From Clostridium sp. C8-1-8 (lineage in GTDB: Bacteria; Bacillota; Clostridia; Clostridiales; Clostridiaceae): DNA of 64,000 bases. The translations under genes were made by a program, and so were the position numbers. Below, one piece after another: positions 9,173 through 18,150 of the stretch. Location of the stretch: contig NZ_JAABNO010000024.1 in the NCBI RefSeq assembly GCF_009928445.1, forward strand, positions 1-64,000, read 5' to 3'. How positions within the stretch are numbered: position 1 is the stretch's first letter; the number at the start of each line of letters is the position of its first letter. The notes below the pieces were generated by a model, which saw only the letters and a list, made by a program, of their open reading frames with translations, ran no database searches and was not told where the DNA came from.

Positions 9173-9658
9173 CTATTTATATTGAGAAGGAACATCCTGA
9201 GGAGACTCATATTCATGTTTATTTTTAATATATATCCCGTCTTTATTTTTAATGACCTCAAATACTACAGGTACATTCATTGCACAATGCAAAATCCTAC
9301 CTTTAGAATCATCAATAGTAAAGGAGTAATTCATATAAACAAATATTGAATCGTTGATTTTGTGTTGATTAATTTCATTAATTGACATATGAGGAGTTTC
9401 AACTTTGTCTGATTTTAGATCATTGTAATATAAATAGGCATTAGAACTTTTAAATACATTTTCAGATACATGCTTTTTTAGATTTTCACTATAACCATCA
9501 GGAGTTATATAAGTTTCTGAAACTAGGTTTTTTATATCTACATATTTGTTGATTTTATTTTTATTTAAATATTGAACAACTATAAATGCTAGAGTAGATA
9601 GCATAATTGCTAAGGTAAGCAGTGAAATAACTTTAAATTTGGTTGAAGCTTTAAGCAT
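9173..9658 (-). CDS. hypothetical membrane-anchored extracellular protein
   Basis: This 161-residue protein is not recognised. It has one hydrophobic segment (about residues 9-28) and a predicted outside domain of about 130 residues that is polar and rich in Lys, Asn and Tyr. It has two Met-containing turns but no cysteine pair or catalytic motif. A CTAGGAGGAATGTT ribosome site supports the ATG. It stands alone, convergent with xylH and divergent from the Amidase_6 gene, with which it shares a 160-bp intergenic region. A short secreted companion of the amidase is possible but not supported by anything specific. Confidence 0.6.
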   Translation of the reverse strand: MLKASTKFKVISLLTLAIMLSTLAFIVVQYLNKNKINKYVDIKNLVSETYITPDGYSENLKKHVSENVFKSSNAYLYYNDLKSDKVETPHMSINEINQHKINDSIFVYMNYSFTIDDSKGRILHCAMNVPVVFEVIKNKDGIYIKNKHEYESPQDVPSQYK

Positions 9659-9744
9659 AACATTCCTCCTAGGATATTTTATAATAAAGATTTTTAAGTT
9701 ATTAGTGACTGTATAAATATAATTATGTCACTTTTAAAAATAAG

Positions 9745-9794
9745 TTGCAATTTTTTTTACTAGGAGTAGAATATTATTTGTAAACCGGTTTACA
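9745..9794 (+). promoter_or_regulatory. promoter with LacI-type operator before the Amidase_6 gene
   Basis: TTGCAA (9745-9750) and TAGAAT (9767-9772) are 16 bp apart. A perfect 16-bp palindrome, TGTAAACCGGTTTACA, sits at 9779-9794 over the expected start point. Palindromes with a central CG of this form are typical of LacI/GalR-family repressors. No such repressor gene lies in the window. Confidence 0.65.
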
Positions 9795-9818
9795 TTATAT
9801 AGAATTGGAGGATAATTT

Positions 9819-10985
9819 ATGAAAAAAACAAGATGCATAAAAGTCTTATTAACTTTATTATCGCTAACTATACTAATCTATCCATCTAAAAAATCATTTG
9901 CTCTTGAAAACAATGATGTAAGTAAAATAAAACAAAATATAAAACAATATTTCGGAAGTGAATTTGAATCGATAAAAAGTGGTCAAGCTATAGATGAATC
10001 TAAAATAATATATAATAATGAACTTAAGGAATTTACAAACTTAAGAAATTCTAGAGAGGTTTTATGGCATAGAAAGCTTAACAATAAATTATATTATTAT
10101 AATATCGATATAAGGTATACTTCTCTTAATATTGATGGAGACATGGCAACTGTAAATTTATCTAAAGACACTGAATTTTCTTTTGAAAAAACGAAGGATA
10201 AGGTGTCTAAAGAGTTTAATAATAAGCATAAGATATCATTAAAAAAAGTGAAAGATTCATGGCAGATAGTGCAAGATAAAGATAATAGTGAAGAAATGGA
10301 TGTAAGTCAAGATAATTTTGAAGCAAGTAATTTAATTGATTCAAATAATATTAATGAAAAAATTCAATCTTTAAAGAATAGTTTAGCTAATATAGATGAG
10401 GAAGTTAACCAATATATGAGACTTAAACAAAACAACATTGAGAAAAGTTTATCTAAGAAGCTAATAACAAATTTATCATCATTTGAAGGTCATACATGGC
10501 AAGTAGATTATAATCGTAGTGCTGCTATTAATTATGCTAGGAAGTGGGCTTATTCTAGAAATCCAGATTACACCAATTGCCCTGCAGATTGTACTAATTT
10601 TGTTTCTCAAGCAGTATATGCTGGAGCACCAAAAATGAATATTATAAGTAACTGGGCTACTACTAGTTTAATTGCTGGAAAGGCTTGGGTGTTAGTAGAT
10701 AATTTTTGGAGTTTTTTAGTTAATAATACTGGTTCAGGTCCAATTGCTATGGATAATACTCATAATTTAGATATAGATTTAGGTGATGTTGTCCAATTAT
10801 GGAATAACGATGAGGGATGCTATCACCATACCATAATTATCACGGATATGGATGACTATGGCGGATTGTATTACTGTGCGCACACAACTGATAGAAAAGA
10901 TTATTCACTTGATCAAGCGTATGCAGGTGGTGCTTATAATTATGATAAGCAAAGAACTGCACATATATTTGGATATAATAACTAA
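9819..10985 (+). CDS. secreted putative amidase-domain (Amidase_6) protein
   Basis: This 388-residue protein has a signal peptide (about 1-28), a charged helical N-terminal region (30-220) and a C-terminal putative amidase domain (about 226-388). That domain starts YNRSAAINYARKWA and carries the cysteine motif DCTNFVSQ (Cys258), with a histidine pair in CYHHTIII as the likely partner. Proteins with this domain are thought to be cysteine hydrolases acting on cell wall or peptide amides; the substrate is unproven. Transcription probably starts just upstream at an operator-covered promoter. A second, signal-less member is at 42642-43145. Confidence 0.8.
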   Translation: MKKTRCIKVLLTLLSLTILIYPSKKSFALENNDVSKIKQNIKQYFGSEFESIKSGQAIDESKIIYNNELKEFTNLRNSREVLWHRKLNNKLYYYNIDIRYTSLNIDGDMATVNLSKDTEFSFEKTKDKVSKEFNNKHKISLKKVKDSWQIVQDKDNSEEMDVSQDNFEASNLIDSNNINEKIQSLKNSLANIDEEVNQYMRLKQNNIEKSLSKKLITNLSSFEGHTWQVDYNRSAAINYARKWAYSRNPDYTNCPADCTNFVSQAVYAGAPKMNIISNWATTSLIAGKAWVLVDNFWSFLVNNTGSGPIAMDNTHNLDIDLGDVVQLWNNDEGCYHHTIIITDMDDYGGLYYCAHTTDRKDYSLDQAYAGGAYNYDKQRTAHIFGYNN

Positions 10986-11002
10986 AAATATACTAATCAG
11001 AG

Positions 11003-11037
11003 AAATCTCATGTAATATGTTTGCATGAGATTTTTTT
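11003..11037 (+). terminator. terminator of the Amidase_6 gene
   Basis: AATCTCATG and CATGAGATT form a 9-bp stem with a T run. The group II intron begins immediately after the run, and such intrinsic terminators are the usual insertion site of class C introns. Confidence 0.85.
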
Positions 11038-11586
11038 GTGTGCCCAGCATGGGCAACAACTTGGCGGTGGAAGTCCGCTGTGCACTTGGTAGTGGGAACC
11101 ACTAGCTAAGGGCAAGGGTGTCTATCGTGAGGTGGAATCTGAAGGAAGCCTAAGGCAAAGTCTCGGTCTGAGGGATACATCGCTTACAAAGATGAATTTC
11201 TAGGGCGATAACTTACATAGCTATATGTAACTGAACTATCAGAAGTCAGCAAAAGTCATAGTAACTCCGCTAATCGCGATAGCGGATGAAGGACTGAACT
11301 TTAGGGAGGTTTTCAAGTTTGAAAGTTTCGCAGAATACTCAAAAATTGCAGAAAACTAAATATTTAGACTCTAATGCCCAAGATAGGACGCAACTCGAAG
11401 ATAAGCAAAGAGTGCAATTTTAAACAAAACTCTTACAAATAAATTCTTATAGGAAATAGGCTTAAAAAGCCTAATGCGTCAATATATTAAAATTCATTCA
11501 ACTAAAAGAACCGCCGTGTACCAGAACGGTACGCACGGTGGTGTGAGAGGAGGCTGAATAAAATAATTATTAAGCTCCTACTCGAT
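11038..11586 (+). mobile_element. ORF-less group II intron
   Basis: The 549-bp element starts with the group II 5' boundary GTGTG and ends with a recognisable domain V (about 11509-11543; stem ACCGCCGTG with CACGGTGGT, two-base bulge, short upper stem) and domain VI (AGGAG...CTCCT with inner AATAA/TTATT), ending CTCGAT. The EBS-like stretch GTCAGCAAAAGTCATAG near 11246-11262 could pair with the T run of the upstream exon. Domain IV holds no reverse transcriptase, so splicing or mobility would need a maturase from elsewhere. The full boundaries rest on motif matching by eye. Confidence 0.8.
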
Positions 11587-11748
11587 TTCGTGTGCCAGGA
11601 TGAGCTTAATCTAGATCCCTTCAGTGATTTTTTGATTTGGAATTGCAAATAAGGATAATAAATTATACAAATCTAGACATTATATTATCTTTAGCCAAGA
11701 ACTATAATTTACTTGTGTAAATGATTTCGAAGCTAAGGAGGATAAGTT

Positions 11749-13149
11749 ATGGAATATCATCTAGCCATTGATATTGGCGCTTCTAGCGGAAGACATATCT
11801 TAGGTTATATACAAGATGGACAAATGAAGATAGAAGAAGTTTATAGATTTGAAAATGGAATAAGAAAAGTTGAGGATGAGTATTGCTGGGACTTAAAGAG
11901 TTTATTTGAGGATATAAAAAAAGGTATACATAAGTGTAAAGAACTTGGCAAGCTTCCTAAAAGTATAGGTATAGATACTTGGGCAGTTGATTTTGTACTG
12001 CTAGATGAAGAAGACAATGTTCTTGGCAATACTGTAGCCTATAGAGATGATAGAACAGAAGGTATGATGGAAAAAGTATTTGAAGTAATACCTCAAGATA
12101 TGCTTTATCTATATACTGGCATACAGTTCCAAAGATTCAATACAATATACCAGTTGATGGCAATTAAAGATAAAAAGTCAGAAATATTGGACAAGGCAAA
12201 GACCTTTCTAATGATTCCAGATTATTTAAACTATCTTTTAACTGGAGCAAAGGTAAATGAATATACCAACGCTACAAGTACTCAGTTAGTTAATTCCTTT
12301 GATAGAAACTGGGATGAAAAGATATTAGCTGAGCTAGGCATTGATAAATCCATATTCCAGGAAATAAAGCTGCCTAAAACTATTATTGGAACTCTTAGAG
12401 AAGAATTAGTTAATGAGTTTGGCTTTGATATGGAGGTCATACTTCCAGCTACTCATGATACTGGATCAGCGTTTATAGCTTCAGTATGTAACGATAATGA
12501 CAGTGTTTATCTAAGTTCGGGAACATGGTCGCTTATGGGAGTAGAAAACCATTTTCCTATATGTGTACCCCAATCAATGGATTATAACTTTACCAATGAA
12601 GGTGGAATAGATTATACATTCAGATTCTTAAAGAACATAATGGGACTTTGGATCATTCAAGAAGTTAGAAGAAAGTATGATAATAAATACTCTTTTGCAG
12701 AACTAGTTGTAAAAGCTAGAGAAGCTGATTACTTCACTTCAATAATAGATGTAAACCATGACAGATTTTTAAATCCAGAAAATATGATTGAAGAGATAAA
12801 GGCTTACTGCAGAGAAACAAATCAAAAGGTTCCAGAAACAGTTGGAGAAGTTGCTTTCTGTGTGTTTAATAGCTTAAGTGCTAGCTATAAAGAGTCAATT
12901 GGAGAACTAGAGGAGATTTTTGAAAAAGAATATAAGAAGATAAATGTTTTTGGAGGAGGCTGTCAGAATGAGCTTCTAAATGAACTTCTTGCAAAGGTAA
13001 CTAAGAAAGAAGTACTAGCAGGTCCAGTAGAAGCTACAGCTATAGGAAATATAGTAGCACAGCTTTTAAGCTATAAGAAGGTAGCACATTTGGAAGAGGC
13101 AAGAACTCTTATAGAAAAATCTTTTGAAATAAAGACCTATATGCCTTAA
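11749..13149 (+). CDS. rhaB: rhamnulokinase
   Basis: This 466-residue FGGY-family kinase phosphorylates L-rhamnulose to L-rhamnulose 1-phosphate (EC 2.7.1.5). It begins with the ATP-site motif DIGASSGRH, has the sugar-binding region GIDTWAVDF, the THDTGSAF loop and a C-terminal GGGCQNELLN adenosine motif. Rhamnulokinase length is normal. An AAGGAGG site precedes the ATG. It heads the rhamnose block rhaB-rhaA-rhaD-fucO. The TGTAAATGATTTCG stretch about 30 bp upstream resembles a cre or repressor half-site but has two mismatches. No rhaR/rhaS regulator is in the window. Confidence 0.93.
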   Translation: MEYHLAIDIGASSGRHILGYIQDGQMKIEEVYRFENGIRKVEDEYCWDLKSLFEDIKKGIHKCKELGKLPKSIGIDTWAVDFVLLDEEDNVLGNTVAYRDDRTEGMMEKVFEVIPQDMLYLYTGIQFQRFNTIYQLMAIKDKKSEILDKAKTFLMIPDYLNYLLTGAKVNEYTNATSTQLVNSFDRNWDEKILAELGIDKSIFQEIKLPKTIIGTLREELVNEFGFDMEVILPATHDTGSAFIASVCNDNDSVYLSSGTWSLMGVENHFPICVPQSMDYNFTNEGGIDYTFRFLKNIMGLWIIQEVRRKYDNKYSFAELVVKAREADYFTSIIDVNHDRFLNPENMIEEIKAYCRETNQKVPETVGEVAFCVFNSLSASYKESIGELEEIFEKEYKKINVFGGGCQNELLNELLAKVTKKEVLAGPVEATAIGNIVAQLLSYKKVAHLEEARTLIEKSFEIKTYMP

Positions 13150-13189
13150 ATCTAATAATATTTTTAAACATAAATCTAAATTTAATTAT

Positions 13190-13260
13190 GGCTGAGATTG
13201 TATTTAGGGTAACTCATATAGGGAATGAGTTGAACGTTAAGCTACAGTCCATATATAAAT
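13190..13260 (+). promoter_or_regulatory. leader hairpin before rhaA, function unknown
   Basis: The 196 bp between rhaB and rhaA contain a 7-bp hairpin, AACTCAT and ATGAGTT around loop ATAGGGA (about 13210-13230), with GTTAAGCTACAG following. No T run follows and no riboswitch consensus was recognised. Confidence 0.3.
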
Positions 13261-13345
13261 TATTTGTAGAAATTCACTTAAAGTATTAGGGATAAGTTAA
13301 GACCATGGAAATAAAAGTTAATTAATTATATAAAGGAGAACTATG

Positions 13346-14602
13346 ATGAATATAAAAGAAAAATATGAGGAAGCAAAACAAGAGTATGGAAAGTTTGGTA
13401 TTGATGTAGATAAGGTATTAGAAGAACTTCAAAAGGTTAAGGTTTCAGTTCACTGCTGGCAAGGGGATGACGTAACTGGTTTTGAGGTAAGTCAGAATCA
13501 ATTATCTGGAGGAATACAAGCTACAGGTAACTACCCAGGGAGAGCAACAAATCCTGAAGAACTAAGAGATGACTTGGATAAGGCTTTAAGCTTAATACCA
13601 GGAAAGCATAAGATTAACTTACATGCTATATATGCAGAAACTAATGGTAAAGCTGTTGAAAGAGATGAGATTAAACCAGAACACTTTGAAAATTGGGTGA
13701 ACTGGGCTAAGGAAAGAGGACTAGGGTTAGATTTTAATCCAACTATATTCTCACATCCAAAGGCTAGTGATGGATTAACTTTGTCTCATCCAAACAAAGA
13801 AATAAGAGATTTTTGGATAAGACATGCAGTAGCTTCGAGAAAGATAGGAGAATACTTTGGTAAAGAACTTGGACAAACTTGTTTAACAAATCTTTGGATA
13901 CCAGATGGATACAAGGATATACCAAGTGATCGTTTAGGGCCAAGAAAGAGACTTAAGGACTCTTTAGATAAAATATTTGCTGAAAAGATAGATACAAAAT
14001 ACAACTTAGATGCAGTTGAATCAAAGGTATTTGGAATAGGGGCTGAATCTTATACAGTAGGTTCTAGCGAATTCTATATAAACTATGCTGCTAAAAATGG
14101 AATATTATCATTATTGGATACAGGACATTATCATCCAACAGAAGTGGTTTCAGATAAAATATCTTCTATGCTATTGTTCTCAGAAAAGGTAGCTCTTCAT
14201 GTAAGTCGTCCAGTACGTTGGGATAGTGATCACGTTGTTATATTTGATGATGAACTTAAAGAAATAGCAAAGGAAATAGTAAGAAATGACGCATTAGATA
14301 AAGTAATAATAGGATTAGACTTCTTTGACGCAAGTATTAACCGTATAGCTGCATGGGTTATAGGAACTCGTAACATGCTTAAGGCATTACTATCTGCAAT
14401 GTTAATACCTCATGATCAGTTAATAAAACTTCAAGAAGAAGGTAACTTTACTGAAAGACTAGCTTTAATGGAAGAATTAAAAACGTATCCATTAGGAGAT
14501 GTATGGAATTACTATTGTGAAATAAATAATGTCCCAGTAAAAGAAGATTGGATAAAAGAAGTTAAAGAATATGAGAAAACAATATTAGAGAATAGAAAGT
14601 AG
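13346..14602 (+). CDS. rhaA: L-rhamnose isomerase
   Basis: This protein of about 418 residues interconverts L-rhamnose and L-rhamnulose (EC 5.3.1.14). The RhaA pattern is clear: VSVHCWQGDDVTGFE near the N-terminus, a DFNPTIFSHPKA segment with metal ligands, LLDTGHYHPTE and the HVSRPVRWDSDHVV region that binds Mn. Length is typical. Of two adjacent ATGs (13343 and 13346) the second lies at the better distance from AAGGAG. It is followed by rhaD after 9 bp, so these two are co-translated. Confidence 0.95.
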   Translation: MNIKEKYEEAKQEYGKFGIDVDKVLEELQKVKVSVHCWQGDDVTGFEVSQNQLSGGIQATGNYPGRATNPEELRDDLDKALSLIPGKHKINLHAIYAETNGKAVERDEIKPEHFENWVNWAKERGLGLDFNPTIFSHPKASDGLTLSHPNKEIRDFWIRHAVASRKIGEYFGKELGQTCLTNLWIPDGYKDIPSDRLGPRKRLKDSLDKIFAEKIDTKYNLDAVESKVFGIGAESYTVGSSEFYINYAAKNGILSLLDTGHYHPTEVVSDKISSMLLFSEKVALHVSRPVRWDSDHVVIFDDELKEIAKEIVRNDALDKVIIGLDFFDASINRIAAWVIGTRNMLKALLSAMLIPHDQLIKLQEEGNFTERLALMEELKTYPLGDVWNYYCEINNVPVKEDWIKEVKEYEKTILENRK

Positions 14603-14611
14603 GGAGAAAAT

Positions 14612-15427
14612 ATGGCTTTACAAGATATGAACTTTATAAAAACTTTTGTTAAAATAACTCAGGATGCGTGGCTTAAGGGATGGCATGAAAGAAACGGCGG
14701 AAACATAACCTATAGATTGACACAAGAAGAAACTAATACAATTAAGGAATATATAGATGAGTCAGCTGAATATACTCCAATAGGGATAAAGGTTGAGAAC
14801 TTAGCAAATGAGTACTTCTTAGTTACTGGAAGCGGAAAGTTCATAAGAAATATTTCTGTTTGCTTAGAAGAAAATGTTGGGCTTATAAAGATAGATGAAA
14901 AGGGAGAAAACTACAAAATAGTTTGGGGGCTTGAAAACGATGCCAAGCCAACAAGTGAGCTTCCTTCGCACCTTAACAGCCACTCAATAAAGAAAACTGC
15001 AACTAATGGAAAGCATAGAGTTATAATGCATTCACATACTACTAACCTAATAGCATTAACTTTCGTTCTTCCTCTAGATGGAAAGGTATTTACAAGAGAG
15101 TTATGGGAAATGGCTACAGAATGTCCTGTTGTTTTCCCAAGTGGTATTGGCGTAGTTCCTTGGATGGTACCAGGTGGAGCTGAAATAGCAAGAGCTACTG
15201 GTGAGCTTATGAACCATCATGACGTAGTTATATGGGCTCATCATGGAACCTTCTGCTCAGGAGAAGATTTAGATCTAACTTTCGGACTTATGGATACTGT
15301 TGAAAAGTCTGCTGAGATATTAGTTAAGGTATTATCAATGGGTGGAAAGAAACAAACCATAACTTCAGATAACTTCAGAGACTTAGCTAAGGGCTTTAAC
15401 ATAGAGATTGACGAGAAGTATCTATAA
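14612..15427 (+). CDS. rhaD: rhamnulose-1-phosphate aldolase
   Basis: This 271-residue class II aldolase of the AraD/FucA fold cleaves L-rhamnulose 1-phosphate to dihydroxyacetone phosphate and L-lactaldehyde (EC 4.1.2.19). Zinc ligands are visible in MHSHTTNL and in WAHHGTF, and the phosphate-binding region includes TGSGKFIRN. It lies 9 bp behind rhaA with GGGAGAAA as ribosome site. The L-lactaldehyde it produces is the substrate of the next gene's enzyme. Confidence 0.94.
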   Translation: MALQDMNFIKTFVKITQDAWLKGWHERNGGNITYRLTQEETNTIKEYIDESAEYTPIGIKVENLANEYFLVTGSGKFIRNISVCLEENVGLIKIDEKGENYKIVWGLENDAKPTSELPSHLNSHSIKKTATNGKHRVIMHSHTTNLIALTFVLPLDGKVFTRELWEMATECPVVFPSGIGVVPWMVPGGAEIARATGELMNHHDVVIWAHHGTFCSGEDLDLTFGLMDTVEKSAEILVKVLSMGGKKQTITSDNFRDLAKGFNIEIDEKYL

Positions 15428-15464
15428 AACTACCAATTAAATAATATCGCGTAAGTATATATCA

Positions 15465-15535
15465 TAAAGTAGGTTGATACACTTTTGGGGTTATATTTCA
15501 GACGTGTTTTTGATATAGCAAATTGTGTACTAACC
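15465..15535 (+). promoter_or_regulatory. foldable leader before fucO, function unknown
   Basis: TAGGTT with AACCTA and ATACAC with GTGTA can close a stem-loop of about 70 nt (near 15470-15537) inside the 212-bp rhaD-fucO gap. It may mark processing or a separate promoter region. No terminator accompanies it. Confidence 0.3.
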
Positions 15536-15639
15536 TAGAACAACACATATAAAAGTGGACAAACCTTCAAATTAATTATTATTAAAAAATTAAATATATA
15601 TTATATGTCTACATCAAATATTTTGGGAGGGAATTTATT

Positions 15640-16800
15640 ATGGTAAACAGAATAGTATTAAATGAGACCTCATATTTTGGACCAGGAGCTATAAGTGTAA
15701 TTGGAGAAGAGGCTATAAATAGACAGTTTAAAAAGGCTTTTGTAGTAACTGACAAGGATTTATTAAAGTTTAATGTGGCTCAAAAGGTTACAAATGTACT
15801 TGAAGAAGCAAAGCTTCCTTATGTTATATACGATAATGTAAAACCAAATCCAACAATAGAAAATGTTCTAACAGGGGTTAAAGCTTATGCAGAGTCAGGG
15901 GCAGATTTTATACTAGCTATAGGTGGAGGATCTTCAATAGATACAGCTAAGGGAATTGGCATTGTAACTAATAACCCGGACTTTTCAGATGTTAAGTCAC
16001 TTGAAGGTGTTGCGCCAACTAAGAATAAATCAGTTCCTATAATAGCTGTTCCAACTACAGCAGGTACTGCTGCTGAAGTTACTATAAACTACGTTATAAC
16101 TGATGAAACTGCAGTAAAGAAGATGGTTTGTGTTGATCCTAAAGACATACCAGTTTTAGCTGTAATAGATCCAGAAATGATGACTTCAATGCCTAAAGGA
16201 TTAACAGCTGCAACAGGAATGGATGCATTAACTCATGCAATAGAAGGATATACTACTAAAGGAGCTTGGACTATGAGTGATATGTTCGAGTTAAAGGCTA
16301 TAGAATTAATAGCAAAGCACCTTCCAAAAGCAGTTGCTAACGGCAGCGATGTTGAAGCTAGAGACGGAATGGCAACAGCTCAGTATATAGCAGGTATGGG
16401 CTTCTCAAATGTTGGACTTGGCATAGTTCACTCAATGGCTCATCAATTAGGTGCTGTATATGATACTCCACATGGTGTTGCAAATGCTTTATTGCTTCCA
16501 TATGTTATGGAATATAATGCTCCAGCTACAGGCGATAGATTTAGAGAAATAGCTCGTCAAATGGGTGTAGCTAATGTAGACACAATGTCTCAAGAAGAAT
16601 ATAGAAAAGCAGCTGTAGATGCTGTAGTTAACCTTTCAAAAAGCATAGGTATACCTCAAAAATTAGTTGAAATTGGAGCTAAGGAAGAGGATTTAGAAAA
16701 GCTAGCTAAGATGGCTTATGCTGATGTTTGTACTCCTGGAAATCCAAGAGATACAAATGTAGAAGAGATATTAGAAATATATAAGAAAGCCTTTAAATAG
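15640..16800 (+). CDS. fucO: lactaldehyde reductase / 1,2-propanediol oxidoreductase
   Basis: This 386-residue iron-dependent (group III) alcohol dehydrogenase has the NAD site GGGSSIDTAKG and iron ligands in GMDALTHAIEGY, VHSMAHQLGA and DTPHGVANA. FucO reduces L-lactaldehyde to 1,2-propanediol (EC 1.1.1.77), the redox sink of anaerobic rhamnose fermentation, which its place at the end of the rhamnose block supports. GGGAGGG lies before the ATG. A close copy, about 85% identical by eye, ends the sol operon at 19355-20515, and the two share a similar terminator. Confidence 0.92.
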   Translation: MVNRIVLNETSYFGPGAISVIGEEAINRQFKKAFVVTDKDLLKFNVAQKVTNVLEEAKLPYVIYDNVKPNPTIENVLTGVKAYAESGADFILAIGGGSSIDTAKGIGIVTNNPDFSDVKSLEGVAPTKNKSVPIIAVPTTAGTAAEVTINYVITDETAVKKMVCVDPKDIPVLAVIDPEMMTSMPKGLTAATGMDALTHAIEGYTTKGAWTMSDMFELKAIELIAKHLPKAVANGSDVEARDGMATAQYIAGMGFSNVGLGIVHSMAHQLGAVYDTPHGVANALLLPYVMEYNAPATGDRFREIARQMGVANVDTMSQEEYRKAAVDAVVNLSKSIGIPQKLVEIGAKEEDLEKLAKMAYADVCTPGNPRDTNVEEILEIYKKAFK

Positions 16801-16810
16801 AAGTAATTAT

Positions 16811-16847
16811 AGAACAATAGGACTAGCTGGTCTTATTGTTCTTTTTT
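16811..16847 (+). terminator. terminator of the rhamnose block
   Basis: AGAACAATA-GAC and GTC-TATTGTTCT form a long stem followed by six T. The terminator behind the paralogue at 19355 is visibly related. Confidence 0.88.
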
Positions 16848-17038
16848 GCTGTAAAGACCTATGTAATAAAACCTTGTATACAGAGCCAGTGATGTAAGGA
16901 ACTTAGAGTAGTTTTTTGGGATGTAGTGGAAAGTAAGTATATTGAAGGTATTATATAAATACCCAAATTATATAGTATAATAGAAGAATAAAAAGGTATA
17001 AATATAAATCTGAATATACATATGAAAGGAAAATAATT

Positions 17039-17125
17039 ATGTTTGGGTTTGGGAAAAGGAAGCAACAAGAGGATAAAGAAAGAGAAGAAGCTTTGTTTGA
17101 GTTTTTAAAGAGTATTAGTATATAA
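17039..17125 (+). CDS. possible 28-residue charged small protein
   Basis: This short frame starts MFGFGKRKQQED and ends in LKSISI. It is a basic/acidic mix with a hydrophobic tail. GAAAGGA lies 8 bp before the ATG, and nudC starts 40 bp after its stop, so it could be co-transcribed. It could also be chance in a 365-bp gap that otherwise holds only the fucO terminator. No family is recognised. Confidence 0.35.
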   Translation: MFGFGKRKQQEDKEREEALFEFLKSISI

Positions 17126-17165
17126 TTGAATAATAAATAGATAGAAACCGAAAGGATAGTAGAAA

Positions 17166-17981
17166 ATGAACAACATATTTGAAATATTATCAGATGTAAC
17201 AAGAGAGTATGATGGAGATGACTTAGGTTTTGTAATCTTTAAGGGAAATATATTAGTAAAAAACACAGATAACACTTGTAGCATTCCAACTATGAGAGAA
17301 ATAATTGAATTGAACTTAGGTGAAAATGATAAATTCTTTGTAGGAAAGATTGGAGATAGGGCTTGCTTTGCTATAGACTGTGACTCTGAGCCTAGGATAG
17401 CAGAAAAATTTGAACTTGTTTCTCTAAGGGATTTCGCTATAAATTCAGAAGAGTACTTATTCTTAGCTGCAGGAAGAGCAAATCAGATATTACATTGGAA
17501 TAATACTCATAGGTTCTGTGGTACATGTGGTACTAAAACAGAAAACAAAGTTGATGAACTAGCAAAGGTTTGTCCTAGCTGTAGTAATGTGATGTATCCT
17601 GTTATCTGTCCTGCAATAATAGTTGCTGTTAAGAAAGAAGATAAGATACTTCTTGCTCACAATTCTAATTTTAAAAACAATATGTATAGTTTAATTGCTG
17701 GATTTGTTGAAGCTGGTGAAGATTTAGAGAGTACAGTAAAGAGAGAAGTATTTGAGGAAGTAGGTATAAATGTTAAAAATATAAGATATCATCATAGCTC
17801 TCCTTGGTCTTTCCCTAATTCATTAATGTTAGGTTTTGTAGCTGATTATGAATCTGGGGACATAAAGGTTGATGGTAAGGAAATACTTCATGCAGATTGG
17901 TTTGATATAGAGAATTTCCCTAATATACCTGAGAAGTTTACCCTTGCTAGAAAACTTATTGACGCAGTTATGAAACTTTAA
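17166..17981 (+). CDS. nudC: NADH pyrophosphatase, NudC-type Nudix hydrolase
   Basis: The 271-residue protein has an N-terminal NudC domain, a zinc ribbon (FCGTCG ... CPSC, about residues 119-140) and a Nudix box (GFVEAGEDLESTVKREVFEE, then VGI). NudC hydrolyses NAD(H) to NMN(H) and AMP (EC 3.6.1.22) and can remove NAD caps from RNA. The SPWSFPNSLM segment after the box is the NudC hallmark (SQPWPFPxS type). It stands alone with no clear functional neighbour. Identification is strong. Confidence 0.92.
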   Translation: MNNIFEILSDVTREYDGDDLGFVIFKGNILVKNTDNTCSIPTMREIIELNLGENDKFFVGKIGDRACFAIDCDSEPRIAEKFELVSLRDFAINSEEYLFLAAGRANQILHWNNTHRFCGTCGTKTENKVDELAKVCPSCSNVMYPVICPAIIVAVKKEDKILLAHNSNFKNNMYSLIAGFVEAGEDLESTVKREVFEEVGINVKNIRYHHSSPWSFPNSLMLGFVADYESGDIKVDGKEILHADWFDIENFPNIPEKFTLARKLIDAVMKL

Positions 17982-18027
17982 GAACTATTAGATATATTGT
18001 CTTAATATAGTTATATAGATTTAAATA

Positions 18028-18104
18028 TTAATATTAAAAGCTATATTTTCAAAATCTCTTCTCACAACCTAGAAGCATTTTGAAAATAGCTTTAAGGCTT
18101 AAGT
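18028..18104 (+). repeat. dispersed palindromic repeat family A, copy 1 (shortened)
   Basis: The core TATATTTTCAAAATCTC ... TTTTGAAAATAG, with related flanks, matches the copies at 33529, 51596 and 55417. The outer TAGATGTAC arms of the family are missing. It lies between nudC and the convergent DUF3644 gene. Confidence 0.6.
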
Positions 18105-18107
18105 GAA

Positions 18108-18150
18108 AATAATTAGAAACGAATCAAAGATTCGTTTCTAATTATTTTTT
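18108..18150 (-). terminator. terminator of the DUF3644 gene, overlapping its stop
   Basis: A near-perfect 18-bp stem (AATAATTAGAAACGAATC and its complement, loop AAA) straddles the stop codon. T-rich tracts lie on both sides, so it may serve nudC as well. Confidence 0.75.
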
